Assembly: GCA_022823865.1 (NCBI GenBank)
Contig: JAJEHF010000026.1
Location: forward strand, 1-64,000
Direction of reading: 5' to 3'
Source: Bryobacterales bacterium
GTDB lineage: Bacteria > Acidobacteriota > Terriglobia > Bryobacterales > UBA6623
DNA length: 64,000 bases
Positions 26,724-34,572 of the stretch are shown here, piece by piece. The position numbers and the translations under genes are program-made. The notes below the pieces were generated by a model, which ran no database searches, was not told the origin of the DNA, and saw only the letters and a list, made by a program, of their open reading frames with translations. The stretch's first letter is position 1; every line of letters starts with the position of its first letter.

Positions 26724-29362
26724 ACCAGTCCTGGCATGTCTCGAAGGCGGTCCTGCGCCGCGAACTCACGTCGTACTTCAGCAGTCCGACGGGTTATGTC
26801 TTCCTGTCGTTGTTCGTGTTCCTCAGCGCCGTAGCCGCGTTCTGGCAAGAGGCGTTCTTCGCCAGCAATCTGGCGAACCTCGAGACCCTGAACGTCTATT
26901 TCCCCTACCTGCTGATCTTCCTAGTCCCCGCGCTGACGATGGCGGCGTGGGCCGAAGAGCGGCTGCATGGCACAGACGAGCTGTTGCTGACCCTGCCGGC
27001 CACCGACCTGGAGATTGTGCTCGGCAAGTATGCGGCGTATCTAGTCGTTTACTCGGTCGCTTTGGTGTTTTCCCTCAGCCACGTGGTCGTGCTGCTGTTT
27101 CTGGGCAGCCCGGACCTGGGCCTGCTGTTCGCGACATATGTCGGCTACTGGCTGATGGGTGCGGCCTTGCTGGGGCTGGGCATGCTGGCCTCGCAGCTGA
27201 GCTCGAACCTGACCGTGGCTTACATCCTCGGCGCGCTGCTGTGCGCCGTGCCGGTCTTCATCGAGCACGCCGGCAATATCGTCGGCGGGGGCTTGCGGCG
27301 ATTGCTGGAGAGCCTGTCGTTCATTGAACAGTTCCGAGACTTCTCCGATGGAGTGATCCCGCTGTACGGGATCCTCTACTTCGCGGGCTTCGCGGCCGCG
27401 CTGGTGTACCTGAACATCGCCGCGCTGGGCAGGCGCCACTGGGCGACCGGCGAGGGCGCTCCCAGGCTGGGCTGGCACTACGCGGCGCGCGGAGTCGCGC
27501 TGCTGGTCGCGGTCGCGGGCCTGACAGTTCTGGTGGGTCGACTGGGCGGCAGGCTAGATGCCACGGCGGAGCGCCTGCACTCGCTTTCCCCGGACACCCG
27601 CGAACTCATCGCGAGCCTTGATGCGGATCGTCCCGTTTTCATCCAGGCCTATCTCAGCCCCGAGGTTCCGCGTCGCTACGTGCAGGCCCGCAGCAACATA
27701 ATCTCGCTGCTCCGCCAGTTCGATTCCCGCGGGGGCAGCAAGATCCACGCCAACATCATTGCGACCGAGCCGTTCACGCCGGAAGCGCGGGAGGCGCGCG
27801 AGCGCTTCAGCATCCGAGCCCGGCCGGTACCGCCGATGTACCAGACGCAGGGCAGTCCGGACGAGATTTTCTTCGGACTTGTCTTCAGTGCCGGGGCCGA
27901 GGAGTTCGTGATCCCGTTCTTCGATCCCGGATTGCCGGTGGAATACGAACTGATGCGTTCGATCCGCGTGGTGGCCGATGCCGAGCGCAAGAAGGTCGGC
28001 GTGCTGCGCACGGGCGTCGACCTGTTCGGCGGCTTCGACTTCCAGTCGCGTCAGCAAACACGGGGCTGGTCGATCGTCTCGGAGCTAGAAAAGCAGTATG
28101 ACGTGGTGCAGGTCCCCGCAGAAGCGGATTATCCCGACGATCTGGACGTTCTGATCGTGGTGCTTCCGAACACCTTGCAGTCCGACGGGATGGACCGCCT
28201 TGCGGAGTGGGTCAAGGGCGGCAACCCGGCACTGGTGGTCGTCGACCCGTTGCCGGCGTTCGACATCGCGTCGTCTCCGCACCAAGTCCCGCAGAGCCCC
28301 TTCCAGCAGGGGCAGCCCCAGCGGGTGCCCACCGACACGAAGCCGCTCATGGACGTGCTGGGCGTGCAGTGGCAGACGGACAGCATCGCGTGGGACAAGT
28401 ACAACCCGCACCCGACGTTCCGGTCGCTGCCCGAGGAAGTGGTCTTCCTGGGCGAAGGCAACGACTACGACGGCACCTTCAATCAAGAAGATTCGGTGAC
28501 ATCGGGACTTCAGGAGATCGTGCTGCTGTACGCCGGTGTGCTTGAGCCTGCCGAAGACGGCGACGCCAACACCGATTTCACCCCGCTGCTGAGGACGGGA
28601 GCGGATTCGGGCACCACTTCGTGGTTCCGCCTCGTCCAGCAGTCGATGTTCGGCACACAGCTGGCCACGAACCTGCCGCACGATCCGGACGAAGAGAGCC
28701 ACATCGTGGCCGCGCGTCTCTCCGGGGAAGGAGAAGACAATCCGGTGCGGGCGATCGTCATTGCCGACGCCGACATGCTGGGCGAGCAGTTCTTTGAGCT
28801 GCGCCGCCAAGGCGTTGAGGACCTGAACTTCGACAACGTCACGTTCCTGCTCAACGCCGTGGATCGGCTGGCCGGTGACGACTCCTTCATCGAACTCCGC
28901 AAGCGTCGCCGCGCGCACCGCACGCTGGAGAGAGTGGAGGCCCAGACGCGCAGCTACGAGGAGGATCGACTCGAGGAGACCCGGGTTGCCGAGCAGCAAG
29001 CGGAAGAGAAACTCAAGGCCGCCCAAGAGCGCTTGGACGCGGCCGTGCAGGCGCTGCAGGATCGGACAGACTTGGATGCGCAGACCAAGCGCATCATGAT
29101 CTCGAACCAAGAGCGCATCGAGAACCGCCGCCTCACGGTCGCGCGCAGCAATATCGAGGACGAGAGGGAGCGGTTGATCGAGGCTGCAAGGGGGGACATG
29201 GAAGCTGCCGTGCGAGGCATTCAGAACACGATCAAGCTCGTGGCCGTGATGCTCTCGCCGGTGCCCGCGTTCCTGCTGTTCCTGTTCGTATCCGTGAAAC
29301 GGCGCGAGCGCGAGCAGATCGGCGTTGCCCAGCATCGCCTGGTGGAGACCAGCAAGCAATGA
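26720..29362 (+). CDS. Fused ABC-2 permease and GldG-like auxiliary protein
   Basis: The 880-residue protein combines a permease (about residues 1-230, six helices including SPTGYVFLSLFVFLSAVAAFW) with a GldG/ABC-auxiliary domain (about 270-720) carrying SPDTRELIASL and PALVVVDPLPAFD. A long helical, probably coiled-coil segment follows (about 730-840, rich in E, R, A), and a final transmembrane helix near residue 850 (VAVMLSPVPAFLLFLFV). GldF and GldG are usually separate genes; here they are one polypeptide. The GTG start overlaps the ATPase stop (GTGA), and the stop overlaps the start of the DUF4340 gene. Substrate unknown; likely envelope or polysaccharide related. Confidence 0.9.
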   Translation: MNQSWHVSKAVLRRELTSYFSSPTGYVFLSLFVFLSAVAAFWQEAFFASNLANLETLNVYFPYLLIFLVPALTMAAWAEERLHGTDELLLTLPATDLEIVLGKYAAYLVVYSVALVFSLSHVVVLLFLGSPDLGLLFATYVGYWLMGAALLGLGMLASQLSSNLTVAYILGALLCAVPVFIEHAGNIVGGGLRRLLESLSFIEQFRDFSDGVIPLYGILYFAGFAAALVYLNIAALGRRHWATGEGAPRLGWHYAARGVALLVAVAGLTVLVGRLGGRLDATAERLHSLSPDTRELIASLDADRPVFIQAYLSPEVPRRYVQARSNIISLLRQFDSRGGSKIHANIIATEPFTPEAREARERFSIRARPVPPMYQTQGSPDEIFFGLVFSAGAEEFVIPFFDPGLPVEYELMRSIRVVADAERKKVGVLRTGVDLFGGFDFQSRQQTRGWSIVSELEKQYDVVQVPAEADYPDDLDVLIVVLPNTLQSDGMDRLAEWVKGGNPALVVVDPLPAFDIASSPHQVPQSPFQQGQPQRVPTDTKPLMDVLGVQWQTDSIAWDKYNPHPTFRSLPEEVVFLGEGNDYDGTFNQEDSVTSGLQEIVLLYAGVLEPAEDGDANTDFTPLLRTGADSGTTSWFRLVQQSMFGTQLATNLPHDPDEESHIVAARLSGEGEDNPVRAIVIADADMLGEQFFELRRQGVEDLNFDNVTFLLNAVDRLAGDDSFIELRKRRRAHRTLERVEAQTRSYEEDRLEETRVAEQQAEEKLKAAQERLDAAVQALQDRTDLDAQTKRIMISNQERIENRRLTVARSNIEDERERLIEAARGDMEAAVRGIQNTIKLVAVMLSPVPAFLLFLFVSVKRREREQIGVAQHRLVETSKQ

Positions 29363-30588
29363 ACGAGACGACCAAGACCCTGTATTTCGTCATGGCTGCG
29401 GTCGTGATGGCCACGGCCGCCGTGGTTGTCGATCCCAGCAAGTCCACGCCTGACATCTTCGACGACGTGGGCGAGCTCTTCTTTGCCGAGTTCACCGACC
29501 CTCAGGCGCCGAAGTCGATCGAAGTGATCGACTACGACGAGGCGACCGCAACGGCCACTCCCCTGAAGGTCGAGTTCACGGACAACAAGTGGGTGATTCC
29601 GTCGCATTACAGCTATCCGGCCGATGCCGAGGAGAGGCTGGCGACGACCGCCGCGGCGCTGATCGAGCTGCGCAAGGATCGCGTCGTGTCGGACTTGGCC
29701 CAGGATCACGCCGAGTATTCGGTGGCCGATCCGCTGGACGACCAAGCGACCTCGCTGGCCGGCAGGGGCAAGCGGGTAAAGATCCTCGACGGCGACTCGA
29801 ACGTGCTGGCGGACTTCATCGTCGGAAATGAAGTAGAGGGTAAGCGCGGCTATCGCTACATGCGGGTCCCGGGCCAGAAGCGTACGTACGAGGTCAAGAC
29901 GGAAGCGGACGTCTCGGCGAGGTTCCAGGACTGGATCGAGACGGATCTCTTGAAGGTATCGCCGTTCGATCTGCGGCGCATCCAAATCAACAGCTACACG
30001 ATCAACGAGAGGCTGGGCCGCATCGAAAACCGCCAGCAGACGACGCTGACTCAAAAGGACAGCAAGTGGCAGCTAGGCGGGCGCGAGCCGAACTCTGACA
30101 CGATGAGCGCCCTGACGACGGCGCTGGACAATCTGCGTATCGTCGACGTACAGCCGAAGCCTGAGGGACTGAGCGCGGATCTGAAAGCGCGCGAGGGCAT
30201 CCAACCCACGATGGAGAACTTCCGCTCATTGCAAGGCAAGGGCTTTTTCCCCAACCCCTACACCGGCCAGATCCTGTCCAACGAGGGCGAGATCGTGGTC
30301 GATTCCAAGAATGGGCTGCGATATACGCTGCGTTTCGGCGAAGTAGCCAGAGGCGGGGCAGAGCCTGGCAGCGATGAAGGCGAGTCGGACAGCGAGGGCG
30401 AGGGCGAACGCCGCTATTTGATGGTCAGCGTGGACTTCAGCGAAGGTCGAGCAGAGAGCTACGAGGGAGACGCGGAGCAGGGCGGGGAATTGGCCGACGA
30501 ACTGCGCGCCCGTTTCGCGGACTGGTACTACGTGATTTCGGGCGCGGATTTCGCGAAGCTCCGGCCAAGCAGAGCCGACCTCCGCTAG
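29359..30588 (+). CDS. DUF4340-family protein coupled to the ABC system
   Basis: The 409-residue protein has an N-terminal signal or anchor (MAAVVMATAAVVVDPSK) followed by a repeated beta/alpha domain typical of DUF4340, with segments such as VGNEVEGKRGYRYMRVPGQKR and LLKVSPFDLRRIQINSY. DUF4340 genes regularly follow the ATPase and GldFG-type genes, and this one starts 4 bases inside the preceding stop (ATGA). A glycine/serine/glutamate-rich insertion lies near residue 335-352 (GSDEGESDSEGEGE). The domain is probably periplasmic; biochemical role is unknown. Confidence 0.85.
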   Translation: MNETTKTLYFVMAAVVMATAAVVVDPSKSTPDIFDDVGELFFAEFTDPQAPKSIEVIDYDEATATATPLKVEFTDNKWVIPSHYSYPADAEERLATTAAALIELRKDRVVSDLAQDHAEYSVADPLDDQATSLAGRGKRVKILDGDSNVLADFIVGNEVEGKRGYRYMRVPGQKRTYEVKTEADVSARFQDWIETDLLKVSPFDLRRIQINSYTINERLGRIENRQQTTLTQKDSKWQLGGREPNSDTMSALTTALDNLRIVDVQPKPEGLSADLKAREGIQPTMENFRSLQGKGFFPNPYTGQILSNEGEIVVDSKNGLRYTLRFGEVARGGAEPGSDEGESDSEGEGERRYLMVSVDFSEGRAESYEGDAEQGGELADELRARFADWYYVISGADFAKLRPSRADLR

Positions 30589-30748
30589 CCGGGCTGCGGA
30601 AGGCAGCCTTGGTGGTCACCCCGTGTACGTAGGGGTCAGTCGGATCGACTGCGAACGTCGCTGGTTGGCGACAATGCATATACTTCTCCACCAGATGACT
30701 CATTGAACGCTCAAAACGCATGCAATACGCTCATGTTTTGCAGTCATT

Positions 30749-30758
30749 ATGCTAGCAT
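30749..30758. promoter_or_regulatory. Palindrome upstream of the toxin-antitoxin pair, candidate operator
   Basis: A perfect 10-base palindrome ATGCTAGCAT lies 20 bases upstream of the antitoxin GTG start, in an AT-richer stretch. FitA-type antitoxins bind inverted repeats with TGCTA-like half sites upstream of their own operon, so autoregulation is plausible. Based on position and symmetry only. Confidence 0.4.
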
Positions 30759-30777
30759 TAGGGATAGAGGTGGGTTC

Positions 30778-31032
30778 GTGGCTGTAATAACGGTACGCCG
30801 ACTCGACGATTCCGTGCTGCGGAGATTGAAGGCTCGTGCCGAGACTAACGGCAGGTCGCTGGAGGGGGAAGTCCGGCAGATTCTCAGTGCAGCTGTCGAG
30901 AACGATATGGAGGCGAAGCGAAGAGCATTCGTGGTTCTTTCCAAACGGCTACGGAAGGAAATCCCGAATCGCTCGCGGACATCGAGCGCGGATCTCATTC
31001 GCGAGGAGCGGGATCGCGACCACCGGAGCTGA
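30778..31032 (+). CDS. Antitoxin, ribbon-helix-helix FitA/VapB type
   Basis: From the GTG at 30778 (AGAGG upstream) the product is 84 residues. The N-terminus has the beta-strand and helices of a ribbon-helix-helix DNA-binding domain typical of FitA-like antitoxins (AVITVRRLDDSVLRRLKARAETNGRSLEGEVRQIL). The rest is charged and probably wraps the toxin. The stop is only 2 bases from the toxin start, as usual in toxin-antitoxin pairs. The antitoxin would bind and block the PIN toxin and repress the operon. A longer frame from 30703 lacks similarity and is less likely. Confidence 0.85.
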   Translation: MAVITVRRLDDSVLRRLKARAETNGRSLEGEVRQILSAAVENDMEAKRRAFVVLSKRLRKEIPNRSRTSSADLIREERDRDHRS

Positions 31033-31034
31033 CG

Positions 31035-31493
31035 ATGGTGGTTGTCGTGGATGCGAGCGTAGCGGCCAAGTGGCTGGTCGCGGAGCCTGATTCAGAGATA
31101 GCGGCGATGCTCTTGGACGGTTCTTTCGACCTCCAGGCACCGCGCTTGCTGGTATCAGAGATTGGCAACATGCTCTGGTGTATGGCCGTCAACGGTTCGA
31201 TCGAGGAGTACGAAGCCGCTCGCTTGGCTGCCGCCTTGCTTGACATGCCCTTGCAATGGAGGGACGACGAACGGACATGCGTGGAAGCGGTGCGGATTGC
31301 TGTCGAGCTCGGCCATCCTGCGTACGATTGCATGTATTTGGCGCTTGCGTTGCTGATCGGAAGCCAAGTGGTTACAGCTGACAAGCGTTTCGTCTCGGCA
31401 GTGGCGTCAACGCCGTACAGGACGATCGTCTCGCCACTGTGGGAGTTCGTAGGGAACCACGGTTGCGGCCTCGTCCATATGCAGACACGGTAG
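31035..31493 (+). CDS. vapC: PIN-domain ribonuclease toxin (VapC type)
   Basis: The 152-residue protein is a PIN-domain nuclease; acidic metal-binding residues are visible in VVDASVAAKW (Asp6), SEIGNMLW, AYDCMYLALAL and TADKRF. VapC toxins cleave specific RNAs and arrest growth when antitoxin is lost. Length is a little above the usual ~130 because of a C-terminal extension after residue 135. It directly follows its antitoxin and forms part of an accessory patch with a broken transposase downstream on the opposite strand. All four acidic positions look intact, so it is probably functional. Confidence 0.9.
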   Translation: MVVVVDASVAAKWLVAEPDSEIAAMLLDGSFDLQAPRLLVSEIGNMLWCMAVNGSIEEYEAARLAAALLDMPLQWRDDERTCVEAVRIAVELGHPAYDCMYLALALLIGSQVVTADKRFVSAVASTPYRTIVSPLWEFVGNHGCGLVHMQTR

Positions 31494-31547
31494 CGAAGCC
31501 GCGAGTCTCGAGACGGGCTGGTTGGCCGCCGACACCAGGGCGACCGG

Positions 31548-32117
31548 TCATTCGAGTTCCCCAGCCAGCGTGTCACTATAGGCGTGCTCTGCCAGACTTG
31601 CGACGAACTTCCGATAGGCCGGCACCGATTGTGGGCGATGTGCGAGAGCAGTCGGCGAGGTTGCCCAACCCGAACGACGCGTCAGGCGCCCGTCCAATCC
31701 CTGCTCGCGGAGATTTTGCAGGGCCCATCCCAAGACTTCCTGCTGGGTGTTGAGCGAGATCCGGCGGCGAGTGCGCGAGAGTGTCGAAGAGTCCGGGACC
31801 GGCTCGTGCAGGGCGTACCCAAGGAACCGTCGCACGCTCAAGCTGTCGCGAGCATACAGGGCGAGGGCGCGCTCGGAGTCGACACCAATCAGGTAGCCGA
31901 GAAGCAAGAGACGGAAGTATACGCTGGGCGGCATCGAAGGCCGCCCCAGCGCCGATTGGTAGTACGGGCGGCAAGCCGACTCCACGTGACGGTCAAAATC
32001 GATGCCTTCCAACAGATCCGTGAGCCGATCGTAGAACGGCAATTTCGGTGCTGCGGGTAGCTCCGTTGTACTCACCAAGAGAGCCTGAGTCGTTTTTGTT
32101 CGCGTTCCCATTGCCAT
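31548..32117 (-). pseudogene. Truncated transposase (IS1182/IS5-like, DUF772 N-terminal part)
   Basis: The 189-residue frame matches the N-terminal DUF772 region of IS1182/IS5-type transposases (ELPAAPKLPFYDRLTDLL, then GRPSMPPSVYFRLLLLGY and STLSRTRRRIS). Similarity fades after ~residue 150, and a short block resembling the family (PAYRKFVASL) follows out of normal spacing. The DDE catalytic domain that should cover another ~250 residues is absent. So the element has lost its 3' part through deletion, and no terminal inverted repeats were found. Two overlapping TATACT-like -10 hexamers lie just upstream of its ATG, as in an intact element. It marks the accessory patch next to VapC. Confidence 0.8.
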
Positions 32118-32500
32118 ATGTATAGTATAGTATCCGAAGAATCAGGCATGCTGCCCGCTGTCTGGAAGCCAGTCGCTAGAGGTAGTGAGGACCATCCCCT
32201 GAGTGTCAAGAAACGAGCGTACGTCAGCTGATCGGCTAGCAAGACCCTGCTCCAAGAGAGGGGCGAGGTCTCTTTGTCCACCGTTGAAGGCAAGAGGCCT
32301 TGCCCAGATACTAGGGAGGCTCAGACCAACTAGCATTGGGATCCCGAATCCTAACTCAAGCGCCTATGCAGCATTGATAGCGAGGCCCGGCGATTGCGGT
32401 TCTGTTAAGCACTTCAAGAGAATGAGCCGACGCGCAACCCAGCGCCAATTCCCAGCTTCGTGGCGGGCGGATGGCATCGCCCCGTGCCTAGGGCCGGCAG
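32118..32500. other. Decayed stretch upstream of the transposase
   Basis: This 383-base gap has no intact gene. On the minus strand a frame reads protein-like (ALELGFGIPMLVGLSLPS, then GGQRDLAPLLEQGLASRSAD) down to a stop near 32145, and is interrupted by an in-frame TAG at about 32363-32365. This looks like the relic of a gene or of insertion-sequence flank. I do not recognise the family. Confidence 0.35.
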
Positions 32501-33292
32501 CTAGCGGCCGCGCTCGGATGGAGTGGTATCGGCCGTGAGGGCGCGGAGTTGCTCCTCCAGTTCCCGCACTCGCTCATCCGCTGCGCTCGCCCTCTGCTTG
32601 GCTGCCCGCGCATCACGCTCCGCGATCCGCCTCCGCCGCTCGGCTTCTTCCGGCGCGCCGTCGGTCTCTTCCCCTGTGCGCGGGTCCCGGAACACCAGCA
32701 CCGTCGCCCGGGCTTGCCTCCGGCTGCGCAGTTGCAGCCCCAGCACCCGGCTCCGGAACCACCGATCCCGATCGCTGCTCGCCACGGGCCGCACCGGGTC
32801 ATACTTCCCCCCGCTGGCCTCGTAGCCCTCTAGGGATGACCGCATCAAGGTTCCCTCCGGGTCCAGCCGCCAATACTCCCGAACCCCCATCCGGGCGTAC
32901 TCCCGCACCTTGTGGTCGGCATCCCTGTCCGCCGTCGCCGGCGACGCCACCTCTAGCACGAAATCCGGGGCCTTGCCTTCCTCCCAGGTCCGGTACGACC
33001 TGCGATTCTCAGGGCTTACCCCGAACACGACCTGCACGTCGGGCTGCAGCCAGAGATTGTTGTCGTCACGCCGGTAGTACACCGCCAGTTCCATGGCCAC
33101 GAGCACGTCCGTGCGGTCCCGGAAGTGGTTCCGCAAGGCCGCCGCCGCTTGCAGCACGGCATCGCCGTGCGCGATGCTCTGCGCGATCCAGTTCCGTTCC
33201 GGGTATTCGATCTCGTCCGGCTCCGGAGACGCCCCGGCAACGGCTGCGGCCCGCGCGGCACGTTCGGCTTCTGTGGCGGTCGTGACGGGCAT
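32501..33292 (-). CDS. Uma2 family (DUF820) putative restriction-endonuclease-like protein
   Basis: From the ATG at 33292 the protein has 263 residues. The DUF820 core shows PDVQVVFG, then PDFVLEVASPATADRD and YARMGVREYWRLDPEG, the PD-(D/E)-x-K-like arrangement of Uma2 nucleases. A C-terminal helical tail of Arg/Glu/Ala (after residue ~195) is probably coiled coil. Uma2 proteins are widespread in cyanobacteria and other environmental bacteria, often in many copies; biological role unproven. It sits alone next to the transposase relic. The longer frame to 33727 has no supportive similarity. Confidence 0.87.
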   Translation of the reverse strand: MPVTTATEAERAARAAAVAGASPEPDEIEYPERNWIAQSIAHGDAVLQAAAALRNHFRDRTDVLVAMELAVYYRRDDNNLWLQPDVQVVFGVSPENRRSYRTWEEGKAPDFVLEVASPATADRDADHKVREYARMGVREYWRLDPEGTLMRSSLEGYEASGGKYDPVRPVASSDRDRWFRSRVLGLQLRSRRQARATVLVFRDPRTGEETDGAPEEAERRRRIAERDARAAKQRASAADERVRELEEQLRALTADTTPSERGR

Positions 33293-33588
33293 GCCGCATC
33301 GGGCAGCGCGCGAATGCGCGCCTAGCGATGATACTAGCACCGTGCCAAGGCTCGTCTCCCGACCCGCCGCTGTCGTGCGCGACCTTGCTTTCGAGTGCTG
33401 CTGGTGCCCCGAGCGATGCGGTGCGCACCTTGCGACGGAGGTCTCGCGGGAGCGCGCACATTGCGCCGACCTCAGCCTGCAACAGACGGCGTGAGTAGAC
33501 AGGGAATCGAGTTTCGTGGGCGGCGACGTGATGCCTGCCACCAGAACCTTGGCCACGACCGGGTAGCCAAGGGATAGTGATCTCGCGC

Positions 33589-34572
33589 CTAACGTCTCTG
33601 TGGCCCGGTGACGTCCCACCAGCGCCCGCCATTGGTGGTCTTGAGCACTCCGCCTTCGCCCCCGTAGTACAGGGTTGGCGGAGCGGTCTTGGCGTCGAAC
33701 ACCAAGGTCCATGTTTGATTCGACCACTGGAGGCCAGCCGGTTGGAAACTCTGGCCGGCATCGACGCTGCGGAAAACGCCCTTGGTTGTGCCCGCGTACA
33801 CGTGTTCCGGATTAGCCGGATCGACCGCGAGCGCCGTGATGTGCTGTGCCAACGGCTTTCGCGCGGCAGACCAGCTGTGTCCGCCGTCGGCCGACCGGTG
33901 GATACCGCCAGGATTTGTCCCCGCATAGATCACGTCGGGGTCTGTTGGATCAACCGCGATGGCCGCCACATCGATATCAAACAAGCCGCTCGGATTCGTG
34001 CTCCAAGAGGCCGCGCCATCGGTGGTCTTGTACACGCCATGCCACGTGCAGGCGTAGAGAGTGTCAGAGTCATGTGGATCTTGCACCAAGCAGCGCAGTG
34101 TCTTGTCGACCAATCCCCGGTTTGCTTGGTTCCAGGTAGCTCCTCCGTCCACGCTCTTGAAGACGCCCCCGCCATCGGTCGCCGCGTAAATCCGCTCGCT
34201 GCGGTCCGAGTCGACGACTATGCCGCGCACTTTGAGGTTCGTAAGTCCAGAGCTGGCTGGATGCCAAGATGCAGCCGCGTCAGTGGTCTTGTAGACGCCT
34301 GATTGGTAGGTCCCCGCGTACAGGACATCGGGGTCTTGCGGATCCAGCGCGATGACGCGTGGCGAGAGCGCCTCGAGTCCGGTTGACGGCCAACCGTCCG
34401 CGCCACCCCGTGTCGTCTTGCACAATCCCCTTGCGGCGCCTGCGTAGATGATCTCGGTGTCCACGGGGTGCAGGGCGATCGCCTGTGTCTCGCCACCTCC
34501 CGGCGAGCCCATCTGGCCGGTCCCGACAACCGGGACCACGACCGTGATGAGAACGAACCACAGAGTGCGCAT
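33589..34572 (-). CDS. Exported sortilin/BNR-like beta-propeller protein
   Basis: The 327-residue protein has a signal peptide (FVLITVVVPVVGTGQ) and then about six to seven repeats of the type DVIYAGTNPGGIHRSADGGHSW, each with an Asp-box-like S-x-D-x-G-x-x-W. Such repeats fold as beta-propeller blades in sortilin-like and glycosidase-associated proteins. The ATG (34570-34572) directly abuts the TAG of the upstream 680-residue gene with no spacer, so translation is probably coupled. A role in binding or processing the same substrate as its neighbour is inferred; no catalytic site is identified. Confidence 0.85.
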   Translation of the reverse strand: MRTLWFVLITVVVPVVGTGQMGSPGGGETQAIALHPVDTEIIYAGAARGLCKTTRGGADGWPSTGLEALSPRVIALDPQDPDVLYAGTYQSGVYKTTDAAASWHPASSGLTNLKVRGIVVDSDRSERIYAATDGGGVFKSVDGGATWNQANRGLVDKTLRCLVQDPHDSDTLYACTWHGVYKTTDGAASWSTNPSGLFDIDVAAIAVDPTDPDVIYAGTNPGGIHRSADGGHSWSAARKPLAQHITALAVDPANPEHVYAGTTKGVFRSVDAGQSFQPAGLQWSNQTWTLVFDAKTAPPTLYYGGEGGVLKTTNGGRWWDVTGPQRR

